Shown here one piece after another: positions 8,680 to 17,697 of a DNA stretch of 64,000 nt. The stretch spans positions 1 to 64,000 of the forward strand of contig CAZPUS010000013.1 of the NCBI GenBank assembly GCA_964589825.1, written 5' to 3'. Under the pieces are notes generated by a model. The model was not told the DNA's origin. It ran no database searches and was given only the letters and a program-made list of their open reading frames with translations. The DNA is from CAZPUS01 sp964589825. GTDB lineage: Bacteria; Fibrobacterota; Chitinivibrionia; Chitinivibrionales; WJKA01. The translations under genes were made by a program, and so were the position numbers. The first letter of the stretch is position 1, and the number at the start of each line of letters is the position of its first letter.

Positions 8680-9681
8680 ATGTCGGTACCTTCCCCAGAA
8701 AATCCCCTACACAGACGAATCCTCGTTGCCGGGTTGAAAACCGTGGTAACGGCAGGGGTCATTATTTTTGTTATACACAAGTTCGGTGTCGATGTGCTGT
8801 ACCGGGAGATATGCTCCGCAGATATACGATGGTTGCTATGTGCAATTGCGGCATTCGGATTCAGCGGAATAGTGGGGGCGGTGCAATGGCGGATTCTTCT
8901 TTCCCACAAAGGGGTATCGCTGAGTTATCCCAAAGCGTGCGGGCTCTATTTTATGGGGATGTTTTTTAATAATTTTATGTTCGGGACTGCAACCGCAGAT
9001 ACGCTTCGTATTGCATATATCAAGATGGGAGACAACAGCGGAAGGGCGGGATTCGGGGCGACATTTCTTGACCGGTTTGCAGGTTTGTGGGCGATGATGG
9101 GATTTGCCATTCTGGGAAGCATCGTATTGTTGCGCAAAGGGCTTATTCATAACCGAACGCTCGATACCGCACTTATTGCCCTTGCAGTGACGTTTTGCAT
9201 ATTCTGTGCCATACTCGCGTTTCTCATATCGTCGAGATTACAGCGGCTCAGTTTTCAAATGATCGATGCATTGCCGCTTCCGGCAAGAGACAAAATAAAG
9301 GGAGCCATAGGCAGTGCGGTTATCGAGGCGGCAGATACTTTTTTGATCGTCATGGTTTAGGCGCTTTATCTGGGTATTCAGGTGCTGCGAATTATCGTCC
9401 ATATTTTCTGTGCTGCCGCTCTCGGGGTGCTGACGGTCGAGAATTATCATTATTTTTTTATATTCGTTCCCATAGTCGCGATGCTGATGACGATTCCGTT
9501 TCCCTTCGGGGTAAAGGAGAGTATCGGAGGGACATTGTTTGCCCTGGCCGGTTTTGTACCGAGTGCCGCCTGGGTGATGGAGATGCTAGCCTCTATTGTC
9601 GGGTTGACCGCAGCATTGCCGGGGGCGCTGTTTTTTGTGACACATCGTCCCGCTACAAAAAAAGAGGGGGTTGGCGCATGA
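8680..9681 (+). pseudogene. Flippase-like membrane protein (UPF0104/LPG synthase TM domain), interrupted by in-frame TAG
   Basis: Bases 8680-9357 encode ~226 residues of an integral membrane protein of the lysylphosphatidylglycerol synthase transmembrane (UPF0104) family: WRILLSHKGVSLSY, LYFMGMFFNNFMFGTATAD and ATFLDRFAGLWAMM match its conserved loops. A TAG at 9358-9360 stops translation, yet the same frame continues without further stops to the TGA at 9679-9681 and encodes the family's expected C-terminal half (ALYLGIQVLRI, then FFIFVPIVAMLMTIPF and FGVKESIGG). A single base substitution therefore splits one ~333-codon gene. TAG is an ordinary stop for other genes here (secD, secF), so recoding is unlikely. 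A real nonsense mutation or a sequence error are the main options. The downstream GT2 gene starts at the ATGA overlap with this gene's final stop, as expected if the full gene was once translated. Confidence 0.85.
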
Positions 9682-10631
9682 GCGTGTCGTTCGTTATTCC
9701 GGTGTATAATGAAGAGGAGAGTCTGGAAGAACTCAATGCCGGTATTGCATCCGTGATGGGGGAACGCGGCTGGGAGTACGAAATACTATTTGTGGATGAC
9801 GGCAGCACCGACTCGTCGGCGCAAAAGCTTCGGGAACTGTATACACACCATCGTGCGACCGTTCGGGCGGTCTTTTTTCGCCGCAATTTCGGTAAGGCGG
9901 CAGGACTACGTGAAGGGATCGCGCGTGCCCGGGGGGATATCATCGTGACCATGGATGGAGATCTGCAGGACGATCCCGGCTGCGTGCCGGATATGGTCAA
10001 CCTTATAGAAGAGGGGTGGGACGTGGTGAGTGGATGGAAAAAGACTCGACACGATCCGATATCAAAAACGCTGCCGTCAAAGCTGTTCAATGCGGTGACC
10101 AGTTTGGCATCGGGAGTAAAACTGCACGATTTCAACTGCGGGCTCAAGGCATACCGGGCCGAGGTGGCTAAAGAGCTGGACATCTATGGAGAACGACATC
10201 GCTATCTGCCGGTGCTGGCGCACTGGAACGGGGCGAAGGTGACAGAGATGGTCGTCACCCACCATCCGCGCAAATACGGCAGTACAAAATACGGTATCAG
10301 CAGATTCTGGCGTGGTTTTTTCGACCTGCTCACTCTGATTTTTCTTCGTAAGTACCTTCGCAGCCCGCTTTATTTTTTCGGGATACTCGGGGTACTGTTT
10401 TGTCTTCTCGGTGGTGGCATCCTTGGCTACTTCGGCGTAAAATGGCTTATTACATTCAGAATGCATATCCGTCCTCTGCTGCTTTTTGCGGTGGGCTCGA
10501 TAATCATGGGTATACAGTTCGTGTCTATAGGACTGATCGGGGAGATGATCACGAGTATGTATCCACACCGAAAAGAGGTGCGGATACATGAGGAGCTGGG
10601 TACCACATTGCAACGGGACACGCAGCCATGA
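9678..10631 (+). CDS. Family 2 glycosyltransferase, polyprenyl-phosphate type
   Basis: A 317-residue enzyme of the dolichol-phosphate mannose synthase/GtrB/ArnC kind. The N-terminal GT-A domain shows SFVIPVYNEEESLEEL, FVDDGSTDSS, RRNFGKAAG and the metal-binding TMDGDLQDDP; DFNCGLKAYR and HHPRKYGSTKYG follow as in this subfamily. Two transmembrane helices near residues 235-300 (YFFGILGVLFCLLGGGILGYF and LLLFAVGSIIMGI) close the protein. Such enzymes transfer a sugar from a nucleotide donor to undecaprenyl phosphate in the inner membrane, giving a lipid carrier for later transfer across the membrane. The start overlaps the stop of the interrupted flippase-like gene by ATGA and its own stop overlaps the next GT4 gene by ATGA, so the set is translationally coupled. 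Confidence 0.93.
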   Translation: MSVSFVIPVYNEEESLEELNAGIASVMGERGWEYEILFVDDGSTDSSAQKLRELYTHHRATVRAVFFRRNFGKAAGLREGIARARGDIIVTMDGDLQDDPGCVPDMVNLIEEGWDVVSGWKKTRHDPISKTLPSKLFNAVTSLASGVKLHDFNCGLKAYRAEVAKELDIYGERHRYLPVLAHWNGAKVTEMVVTHHPRKYGSTKYGISRFWRGFFDLLTLIFLRKYLRSPLYFFGILGVLFCLLGGGILGYFGVKWLITFRMHIRPLLLFAVGSIIMGIQFVSIGLIGEMITSMYPHRKEVRIHEELGTTLQRDTQP

Positions 10632-11839
10632 AGATATGTGTGGTCGGCTCCGTATTCCCCCGAAGTCACGACGATGCGGAAGTGCCATGGCTTCGTACCA
10701 CGTTGCGGATGCTCACTGAAAGAGGCTATGATATTTCGGTGTATGTACCGTCGTTCAGGGGGCGTACCACTCATACTATTGACGGCATACCGGTACATAG
10801 GTTCAGGTATTTTTTCGCGCCGTGGGAAACTCTGACCCATGACGAAGGCGCACCGAACAAGATCCATCGCTGGTATTACAAGATCATTACGTTGTTTTAT
10901 CTGTGTGCCGGTACTATCGGGCTGATACGGCTGCATCGGCGTGTGCATTTCGATGTGCTGCACGTGCACTGGCCCGCGCCGCATGCGCTCTTCGGATACG
11001 CGGCAGCACTGCTCACGCCGGCAAAGGTGGTGCTCAATTTTCACGGGGCGAGTATCCACCTGTGTCACCGCTATCCCTGGCTGCGACGGTTTCTGCGTGC
11101 AGCCATCGCGCGGGCCGACCGGGTGATCGTAAATTCGTCGTTTACCAGCGAACAGGTCAAAAGGATATATCACCGCCAGGTAGATATTATCGCCTACGGG
11201 ACGACAATTGTGCCTAAAGATACTCACGTGAACTCACGGCGTCCTCGTTCGGTGCTCGCGGTAGGGCGCCTGATCGAGCGCAAGGGATTTGTCTATCTTA
11301 TCGAGGCCATCGACCGTCTGCGGGCAACGTTTCCCGACGTGCATTGCACCATTGCGGGAGGAGGGCCCTTATACCACGAACTCGAGCGTAAGGCCGAATC
11401 TCTGCATCTGGGCGATATTTTGAGACTGGCGGGACGGGTCAGCAACGAGGAACTCGCGCAGCTGTATGCAACGAGTGCTGCGTTTGTGCTTCCGGCCATC
11501 GAAGACCGCCACGGTGATACAGAGGGCTTGGGAGTAGTGCTCATCGAAGCGCTTACCTGGCGGATTCCGGTGATCGGCACACAGGTGGGCGGGATACCCG
11601 ATATCGTGATCGACGATCACACAGGCAAGCTTGTGCCCCAGAAAGATCCGGATGCACTGGCATCCGCGCTGCAGTACTGTTTTGAAAATCCGCAGCATGC
11701 CTCCCAGCTCGCTGCGCAGGGCTTTTCCCACATTCAGAGCCATTTTTCGTGGGATGCGATCATGCAAAAACTGGAACAATTTTATGGCGAATTATCGGAG
11801 CCCCGGGGTTACGCGCAGGCATACGCTAGCGAACACTGA
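10628..11839 (+). CDS. Family 4 glycosyltransferase
   Basis: A 403-residue GT-B fold glycosyltransferase, last gene of the four-gene glycan operon and joined to the GT2 gene by an ATGA overlap. Recognisable parts are MKICVVGSVFPRSHDDAEVPW at the N-terminus, DVLHVHWPAPHA, VVLNFHGASI, the inter-domain AVGRLIERKGFVYLIEA, CTIAGGGPLYHELE, LAGRVSNEELAQLY and the donor-binding E-G-L-G-V-V-L-I-E-A segment preceded by PAIEDRHGDT. It is most like wall- and capsule-type mannosyl/glucosyl transferases; the exact sugar is unknown. The 3' end overlaps the convergent pectate-lyase-like gene by 14 nt, which leaves no room for an independent terminator between them. Confidence 0.92.
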   Translation: MKICVVGSVFPRSHDDAEVPWLRTTLRMLTERGYDISVYVPSFRGRTTHTIDGIPVHRFRYFFAPWETLTHDEGAPNKIHRWYYKIITLFYLCAGTIGLIRLHRRVHFDVLHVHWPAPHALFGYAAALLTPAKVVLNFHGASIHLCHRYPWLRRFLRAAIARADRVIVNSSFTSEQVKRIYHRQVDIIAYGTTIVPKDTHVNSRRPRSVLAVGRLIERKGFVYLIEAIDRLRATFPDVHCTIAGGGPLYHELERKAESLHLGDILRLAGRVSNEELAQLYATSAAFVLPAIEDRHGDTEGLGVVLIEALTWRIPVIGTQVGGIPDIVIDDHTGKLVPQKDPDALASALQYCFENPQHASQLAAQGFSHIQSHFSWDAIMQKLEQFYGELSEPRGYAQAYASEH

Positions 11840-13955
11840 AAGGGATAGTACGCGAGCGCGTCTCTGTGGGTATGGAAATTCTGAGCAGATAGATTCCGGG
11901 TGCAAATGAGCTGTAGGGAATACGAATCGGTGCTTCAATGGTGCGTATGCGCATAATCTGTCTGCCGTCAGTGCGAAAAACCGCGAACGAATTGGGCAGA
12001 GCCGTTCCCAGTGGCGTAAGTACGAGCATTGCATTTGTTCTTTGTACCTGCAGTCCATAGCCATTTGATTCTGTTGGGGTAAAGGGGTACACCCGTTTGC
12101 GGGTAATGCTTTTGGATTCATAACATGAAAGTATGGTGAATACCGGCAGTTTCTCTTTAACCGGGTAATTACAGGCATCCGAACTGCTTTCTGAAATCGA
12201 TCTGGTGATGCCGTTTTTGGTTGCTTCTATGTAAGATGACCACCTGTTCGTTTCATCATAACACACGCCTGAATACCCGGCAAGCGAAAACGCGGCATCA
12301 CTGACTTCAAAAAGCGGCATAGTGTAATCACCGCCATTGGCATAGGAAAAACAGCCGTATATTTCGGTTACGCCACCCTCAATTGTTCTGCAGAGGGTGC
12401 CTCCTTTTTCAGTTTTATAGCCCATAATCCATACACGGCCGCCGCGGTTAATAAATTTTGTATCATCCACCTCAATGTCGAGTTGGCGAAACCAGGCACG
12501 CTGGCTCTGATGTATTTCAAGAGCCCCGTTTACATAATCTTCTACAAACAAATCGCCGGCTCCTGGGCTGGATTTATACTGCAGTGCGGTGCACCCGCGT
12601 ATAACCACGGTTTTGTCACCGGTATGCTGCAGCGAGACGTCATGGTAGATAGCGTCGATGTCATCGAATATGACGGTATCCCTTGTGCCCTGATCGTTAA
12701 CTATGAACGATCCGCTTCCTTTAACCTTTTTTCCAAGGCTAATTATCCTGCGCACCTCACCCCGTACCACCACGTTGTTGTCAAGAGAAAAGTCGTGGTC
12801 GCCGTTAAAATAGAGCGTATGTCCCGCGGCGTCTATCGCCGCCTGTATCGCGGACGCATCGGTGCCGCCGTGATCCAGAGGGCTTTCCCAGCCGTCGAGA
12901 TTTCCCCAGGGTATGTCAGGCGTTTCGCGGATCTGCATGCCATAGGACTGCGGCGGAGAATCGAACAGTGTACATGCTGCGTGAGAATGAAATTCATTGA
13001 TTGAGGCACCCTGCGGCATGCCACCCGTACCCGGCGTAGTTCCGTAATACAAGTTTTTGTATCCGGAGCCTTCCACGTCCCGCATATACATGTAGGCCCA
13101 GTTTTCTATAGCGTTCACATTATCCGCACCATCCGTACCGGTGAAATGTGCCTCCAAAAGTGTCACTACGCCGTTCCAGTTGTTTGAGATTACCGGAACA
13201 TTATTGGTGCTTGTGACATCGTGAAGTGTAATTATCTGCTGATAATTGTAAATAGCGAATTTGTTCTGGTTCCGAAGTGTAATATTTTCGAATGTCTGAC
13301 TGTTGACCAATCCACCTGTTTTTATGCCGTAATCAAAGCCGATGACAATGAGATTTTTTACCAGAAGGGGGCCGACTTCCTGTGTAAAGCTCATATCGAG
13401 TCCGATTCGTGCGAGTCGGTCCTCTGAGACGATGGTGACATCTCTCAAGTGTCCCTGGTTGTTCGACATGTATTGTATGCCGACCGCGCCGGGGTTACCT
13501 GCCCCGACCGATACGGTAAGATCGCGTATTGTGTTACGAAAACGCTGGGCGGGTGCTTCTCCTGTAAATATAACCGCTTTGCGGTTCGATTCATCCTGAA
13601 ATCCGCTGCAGTTCGGCTTTAGCCGGATAATCGTATGCTCCATACTCTGACCCTGCAGCGTGACCCGTTTACGTGTACCGGTCCATTCTAACGTATTGGA
13701 TACTTTATAGGTGCCGTTTCGAAGATATATAGTCCTGGTGCTCGGGTAGTCGGTCAGTGCCTGCTGGATTTTATCGGTTACATCGACTGTGCCGGTTGTA
13801 TCGACATCATACTCCTTTACCACATCTATTACACCGCTTGACTGCGGATATACCACCTCATCCGCATTACACATGTGTATATGTCCCGAGATGTACATCA
13901 CGAAAAGAATAATTACATACACAAAATTCTTCCCCCTTGTGACAATAACCGTCAT
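11826..13955 (-). CDS. Secreted right-handed beta-helix protein (pectate lyase-3-like) with T9SS-like tail
   Basis: The 709-residue product starts with a hydrophobic export segment (FVYVIILFVMYISGHIHMCNA). A pectate-lyase-superfamily motif follows: VVKEYDVDTTGTVDVTDKIQQAL, YLRNGTYKVSNTL and VTLQGQSMEHTIIRL, the usual start of the Pectate_lyase_3/GH55-like beta helix. A second copy of the start-type motif appears around DHGGTDASAIQAAIDAAG, indicating two helical segments. The final ~55 residues (FAVFRTDGRQIMRI ... SFAPGIYLLRIS ... RTIPFSVR) resemble the beta-sandwich sorting tail used by type IX secretion. It probably acts on, or binds, a polysaccharide outside the cell; the substrate is not determinable. 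The gene lies 140 nt downstream of the CBM9-like gene on the same strand and the two may share a transcript. Confidence 0.75.
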   Translation of the reverse strand: MTVIVTRGKNFVYVIILFVMYISGHIHMCNADEVVYPQSSGVIDVVKEYDVDTTGTVDVTDKIQQALTDYPSTRTIYLRNGTYKVSNTLEWTGTRKRVTLQGQSMEHTIIRLKPNCSGFQDESNRKAVIFTGEAPAQRFRNTIRDLTVSVGAGNPGAVGIQYMSNNQGHLRDVTIVSEDRLARIGLDMSFTQEVGPLLVKNLIVIGFDYGIKTGGLVNSQTFENITLRNQNKFAIYNYQQIITLHDVTSTNNVPVISNNWNGVVTLLEAHFTGTDGADNVNAIENWAYMYMRDVEGSGYKNLYYGTTPGTGGMPQGASINEFHSHAACTLFDSPPQSYGMQIRETPDIPWGNLDGWESPLDHGGTDASAIQAAIDAAGHTLYFNGDHDFSLDNNVVVRGEVRRIISLGKKVKGSGSFIVNDQGTRDTVIFDDIDAIYHDVSLQHTGDKTVVIRGCTALQYKSSPGAGDLFVEDYVNGALEIHQSQRAWFRQLDIEVDDTKFINRGGRVWIMGYKTEKGGTLCRTIEGGVTEIYGCFSYANGGDYTMPLFEVSDAAFSLAGYSGVCYDETNRWSSYIEATKNGITRSISESSSDACNYPVKEKLPVFTILSCYESKSITRKRVYPFTPTESNGYGLQVQRTNAMLVLTPLGTALPNSFAVFRTDGRQIMRIRTIEAPIRIPYSSFAPGIYLLRISIPTETRSRTIPFSVR

Positions 13956-14095
13956 TTCACTCCTGCTCCTTTACGCGTAAAAGTAATTGTGATTGTGCTA
14001 CTACCGGAGTGCGCGTGTGTCTGTGTGCGAACCCGGCCGCTGCTGCGGTACCTTTACAAACGAGACAGAGTGTAAGCACGGGCATGCCGCAGCGA

Positions 14096-15448
14096 TCATT
14101 TATGCAGCATCGGCGGTGATATGCGGCGGCTGATTCGACGATCGCCATGCTGCACGACCACCGTGTAGATACTGTGTGAGAGTCCATGACGGGCAAGTGT
14201 GTGTGAAGAAATATAAAAGTTGTTGCCGGCGATATGATCTGAATAATGACAAGCACCATTGGTGCCGTAAATGGTTACGTGCGCACGACTACGGTTGTGT
14301 GGAAGGTGGATACGTATTCCATGGGCTGAGGACGCAATGTATTCGTTTGCATTTTGATTGGATGCAATGGAGGATGTTTTGTTGAAGATCCCCGTGGTAT
14401 CAGGCAATGAAACCCTCTGAGTGGCCAGAGAGTCTTCAAGATTTCCCGCAAGTATGAGATCTCCCCAGCAGTCGACCGAGTTTTTCACTTCTCCGTTTTC
14501 CACATCCTGCATAAAGGGATCGGCCAGATTGCGCCATCGGATGCCCGATTCTCCATCTTCTCCAGCATCGAGATCGGAGTAACCGAGAGCTATGGCGAAT
14601 GTATCACCGGCGCTGCCGTCCTCGATCAGACCGGAGGGATGGCCGATGGCACGCCACCTTATGTGCCATTCCTGGCAGGAGAGTGTCTGGGTTACAGGTA
14701 CGGTATTATAAAAAAGTCCCGAGTTCGCGGCCGCTGTTTTTGAAATCGGGCCGCCCGGCTCGTCCACTGGCGCCCTGCCTATCTGGTGCCACACCATATA
14801 GGTAAGGAAGTCCATATCCGGGTTTAACGGGATTATCTCTTTGAGTTGCGGATTGACCCAGTTCCAGTTTATCCGGTCCAGTTCCAGCCCCTGTGGGCCG
14901 AAGTTTATCTGTATCTGCCCGAAGTCGAGGGTGGCCTGGCGTTTTTGAATATTGCAGAACTCCTCATCAATATGTGTATAAAGGTAATTGGAAGAAGCCG
15001 GATCGATATTCACCTCGATCGCGTCGCACATGTGCAGATTGGTTGCCTGTGGGTGGCTGATGCCGGCAAAACTGTTGTCTCTTACAAGAAAAAAGAGGTA
15101 AATGCCAGAATCTCCCCATGCCGCCCGTATACGGACATATGCATCGGATGTGTCTGTGGGTTCGGGTCCGAAATCCGGGCGCCATTGTTGCGGTCCCAGT
15201 ACCGCACTGTCGAGAATATCAAGTGAATCCCAGGCATACCAGAAGGTACTGATGCGATTGTCCTGCGCATCGTAGCCGCTTTCCATCGCCTGAGAAAGGC
15301 GATAGGCGTGCAGCCGGTGTCGCGGATCAACCGGTGCCTGATGAGTTGTCGCTGCATCCGGTGCATCGTATGCCTGTGATAGTGAGAATGCAAGCAGGGG
15401 AATTAGTAATGTAGCAGCGTATTTGCGTAACCAACGGACTTTTTGCAT
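14096..15448 (-). CDS. Secreted CBM9/DOMON-like carbohydrate-binding protein with T9SS-like tail
   Basis: A 450-residue exported protein with a clear signal peptide (YAATLLIPLLAFSLSQAYD). The central part carries a family 9 carbohydrate-binding/sugar-binding domain pattern: IRAAWGDSGIYLFFLVRDNSF, then MCDAIEVNIDPASSNY, with EWHIRWRAIG and FAIALGYSDLDAGEDG further on. Such domains bind glycan ends or cellulose/xylan-like polymers. The C-terminal ~70 residues (HVTIYGTNGACHYS ... HSIYTVVVQHGDRRIS) look like a T9SS-type sorting tail. No catalytic domain is recognised. AAAAGGA lies upstream of the ATG at 15448. A perfect 15 bp palindrome at 15528-15542 in the promoter region may be an operator. 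The downstream beta-helix gene suggests a joint polysaccharide role. Confidence 0.72.
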   Translation of the reverse strand: MQKVRWLRKYAATLLIPLLAFSLSQAYDAPDAATTHQAPVDPRHRLHAYRLSQAMESGYDAQDNRISTFWYAWDSLDILDSAVLGPQQWRPDFGPEPTDTSDAYVRIRAAWGDSGIYLFFLVRDNSFAGISHPQATNLHMCDAIEVNIDPASSNYLYTHIDEEFCNIQKRQATLDFGQIQINFGPQGLELDRINWNWVNPQLKEIIPLNPDMDFLTYMVWHQIGRAPVDEPGGPISKTAAANSGLFYNTVPVTQTLSCQEWHIRWRAIGHPSGLIEDGSAGDTFAIALGYSDLDAGEDGESGIRWRNLADPFMQDVENGEVKNSVDCWGDLILAGNLEDSLATQRVSLPDTTGIFNKTSSIASNQNANEYIASSAHGIRIHLPHNRSRAHVTIYGTNGACHYSDHIAGNNFYISSHTLARHGLSHSIYTVVVQHGDRRISRRISPPMLHK

Positions 15449-15838
15449 GGCAGTGATTCCTTTTCAGTAATAAGCGTTTGAATGTGTTGCGGATTGTTCA
15501 TATAAACACTTTATATATTACAAGACCTATTACAATGTAATAAATGGGAAGACATTTTGCAACGTGTTCGTTTTACAGCGTACCATTGCAAGAGGCTGGT
15601 CTACGCTTTTTAAAAGTGCAAAAGTCTCCTGATTAACCTCCTGTTTGAGCGTACCAACCATCAGATTCAGGTACAACCGAGGTGGAATTGATTATTTTTG
15701 CATAGGTTGTTGTCGGAGATCCGGCGCTGGTGTGCCTTGGCTTGTATGGCAGACAGGCGAGCGTGTCGCCGGCGGCAGGCGGGGCTGCGGTGTGGAATTA
15801 GTGCACATGTCGCTTGAATTACACAGAAAGGCAGCAAC
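15449..15838. other. Divergent intergenic region
   Basis: 390 bp between the CBM9-like gene (minus) and the GT2/GT21-like gene (plus). It is A/T-rich near 15500-15560 and holds the palindrome described separately. A 69-codon open stretch on the plus strand at 15645 overlaps the next gene's start and has no ribosome binding site or recognisable product, so I do not call it. Confidence 0.5.
15528..15542. promoter_or_regulatory. Perfect 15 bp palindrome, candidate operator
   Basis: TATTACA-A-TGTAATA, a perfect inverted repeat of 7 bp arms about 80 nt upstream of the CBM9-like gene start. The left arm TATTACA recurs as a direct copy 13 nt to the left (15516-15522). Arm length and A/T content fit a dimeric repressor site; the regulator is unknown. 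Confidence 0.4.
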
Positions 15839-17059
15839 GTGTTCTACGAATTGATGGGGCCGTATTTATGGACAAAGATTGTATTTATAATAGCCGCAGT
15901 TTCGGCGGTTTCCTATATTATGATGACTCTGTTTACCTTGCTTTATCACCGGTTCTGGTATGCACATATCGTAAAACCCCGGTTAGACGGCAGCTATGAG
16001 CCATCCTGTACCGTAGTGGTGCCCATAAAGAACGAATGGCCTGAGCTGTCCGAAAATATTCGTGCATTTCTCTCTCAGAAGTATTCCCGGTATACCCTGG
16101 TGTTCAGTGTAGAATCGAAAGAGGATCCGGCGTATGCCGCAGTCAGAAGAGAGCTCGATGCACTGGGAAACAAGGCGTCGCATGCCAGGCTCGTGGTAGC
16201 GGGGCTTTCGCAGCATTGTGCACAAAAAAACCGCAACCTGCTGGCCGCACTCGAGCAGGAGGGTGATGCGCAGGTGTATGTGTTCGGTGATGCGGACATC
16301 CGGGTTCCTCCGGGATGGCTTCACGCGCTCGTATTACCGCTTTCCAACCCCAAAGTAAGTGCCACGAGCGGGTTTCGCTGGATGATAATGCGCAGAAGAC
16401 CCCGGCGGCAGCAGGCGCATGTCTACGAAAACAACTTTCTTTACACCCTCTTCAGTACCGCCTGTTTCTTCGGCGGTGTGGGACTGTGGGGCGGGTCGAT
16501 GGCAATACGAAGAGATGATTTTGAGAAAATGGGTGTTGCCCGGTACTGGGCCGAGACCGGTGTCGACGACATGACATTGTCGCAGCTTGTTATAAAACAT
16601 CGCAGTAAGGCGGTACTCGTTCCGGAGTGCGTGATGGATACCGAAGATACCATCCCCACGGTCGGTAAGGCGGTGGGGTGGTTTACTCGTCAGAGCATGT
16701 TTCTGAAAGCGTATCACAAACCGGTATGGGCAGCGGCGATTCCGGTCGGTCTGGTGCTTCTTGCATTGCACGCGCTGCTGCCGGTAAGCATCGTGGTGAG
16801 TCTGACCACCGATGTCGACTTTATTGCAGCGGGAGGCGCTGCGGCGCTTATTGGGCTTGGGGGGGACATGATTTCCGTAATGCTCTATCCTGCCATTGGA
16901 GAGGTGCCGAAATTTTTTCGCTTCGTACTCTGGCATACGCTGTATCGATCTATCCCTTTGCTGGGATTTATGGCGACGCTGGGCAAAAACTCGATCCTCT
17001 GGGGTAACGTGAGGTATGTATTCAATTTTTCAGGTAAAGTGACAAAAGTTCAACGATAG
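15839..17059 (+). CDS. Glycosyltransferase family 2/21, ceramide-glucosyltransferase-like
   Basis: A 406-residue membrane glycosyltransferase. An N-terminal transmembrane helix (IVFIIAAVSAVSYIMMTLFTLLY) precedes a GT-A domain with CTVVVPIKNEWPEL, FSVESKEDPAY, the metal-binding YVFGDADIRVPPGW and ETGVDDMTLSQLV, followed by GWFTRQSMF in the place of the family's (Q/R)xxRW motif. Two or three more transmembrane helices follow (ALHALLPVSIVVSL and the region from ISVMLYPAIGE). The arrangement is that of bacterial glucosylceramide synthase/HpnI-type enzymes, which glycosylate a lipid at the inner leaflet. GTG at 15839 is the start because GAAAGG sits 7-8 nt upstream. It is followed at 20 nt by purN; functional linkage with purN is not obvious. 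Confidence 0.85.
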   Translation: MFYELMGPYLWTKIVFIIAAVSAVSYIMMTLFTLLYHRFWYAHIVKPRLDGSYEPSCTVVVPIKNEWPELSENIRAFLSQKYSRYTLVFSVESKEDPAYAAVRRELDALGNKASHARLVVAGLSQHCAQKNRNLLAALEQEGDAQVYVFGDADIRVPPGWLHALVLPLSNPKVSATSGFRWMIMRRRPRRQQAHVYENNFLYTLFSTACFFGGVGLWGGSMAIRRDDFEKMGVARYWAETGVDDMTLSQLVIKHRSKAVLVPECVMDTEDTIPTVGKAVGWFTRQSMFLKAYHKPVWAAAIPVGLVLLALHALLPVSIVVSLTTDVDFIAAGGAAALIGLGGDMISVMLYPAIGEVPKFFRFVLWHTLYRSIPLLGFMATLGKNSILWGNVRYVFNFSGKVTKVQR

Positions 17060-17079
17060 TTATAAACGAAAGCGAGCGT

Positions 17080-17697
17080 ATGAACTGTGCGGTTTTTGCA
17101 TCAGGTGGCGGTACGACCTTCGGGTCCCTTATCGAACGGCATTTGCGCGGCGAACTGGAGGCATCACTCACCCTTTTGGTAAGTAACAACAGTAAATGTG
17201 GTGCAATGCAACGGGCAAAAGATGCAGGGATACCCACGCGGTTTTTGCCTCCCAGTCGATATCAGGATATAACGCAGTATACCAAAGCGTTGTTGGAGAC
17301 ATTATCGGAATATGAGATCGGTATGATAGCCTGTGCAGGGTACATGAAAAAGATCCCGACGGAGGTGGTATCTTCATACTCGAATCGGATACTCAATATT
17401 CATCCGGCCTTGCTGCCTGCGTTTGGTGGAAGGGGGATGTATGGTATTCGCGTACATCGTGCCGTACTGGAATACGGGGCAAAAGTGAGTGGAATGACGG
17501 TCCACCTGATCGATGAAGAGTATGATCAGGGGCCGGTGGTATGTCAGAAGACCGTCGATGTGGAGGACGATGACACACCCGAATCCCTCGCGGCCCGTAT
17601 ACATGAGCTGGAACTTGCCTGGTACTGGCGCTGTGTAAAAGCACTCGCATGCGGTGCTCTTTCAGTAAAAGGCCGAAAGGTGTCCGGCGATGTCTAA
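17080..17697 (+). CDS. purN: Phosphoribosylglycinamide formyltransferase
   Basis: Transfers a formyl group from 10-formyl-tetrahydrofolate to glycinamide ribonucleotide, step 3 of de novo purine synthesis in the cytoplasm. The 205-residue length is typical. Key sites are visible: the phosphate-binding FASGGGTTFGSLI loop near the N-terminus, LVSNNSKCGAM, catalytic Asn106 and His108 in RILNIHPALLPAF, and the catalytic Asp of the DEEYDQGPVV loop at about residue 149 (Asp144 in E. coli). The start MNCAVFASGGG begins at the first strand of the fold. The stop overlaps rnhB by 8 nt. purF, encoding the first committed step, lies in this window at 29701-31074 but on the other strand. Confidence 0.97.
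   Translation: MNCAVFASGGGTTFGSLIERHLRGELEASLTLLVSNNSKCGAMQRAKDAGIPTRFLPPSRYQDITQYTKALLETLSEYEIGMIACAGYMKKIPTEVVSSYSNRILNIHPALLPAFGGRGMYGIRVHRAVLEYGAKVSGMTVHLIDEEYDQGPVVCQKTVDVEDDDTPESLAARIHELELAWYWRCVKALACGALSVKGRKVSGDV

Noticed and set aside
8680..9681. Recoded amber (pyrrolysine or alternative code)
   Set aside because: TAG ends secD, secF and other genes at normal positions, and no recoding machinery is visible in the window.
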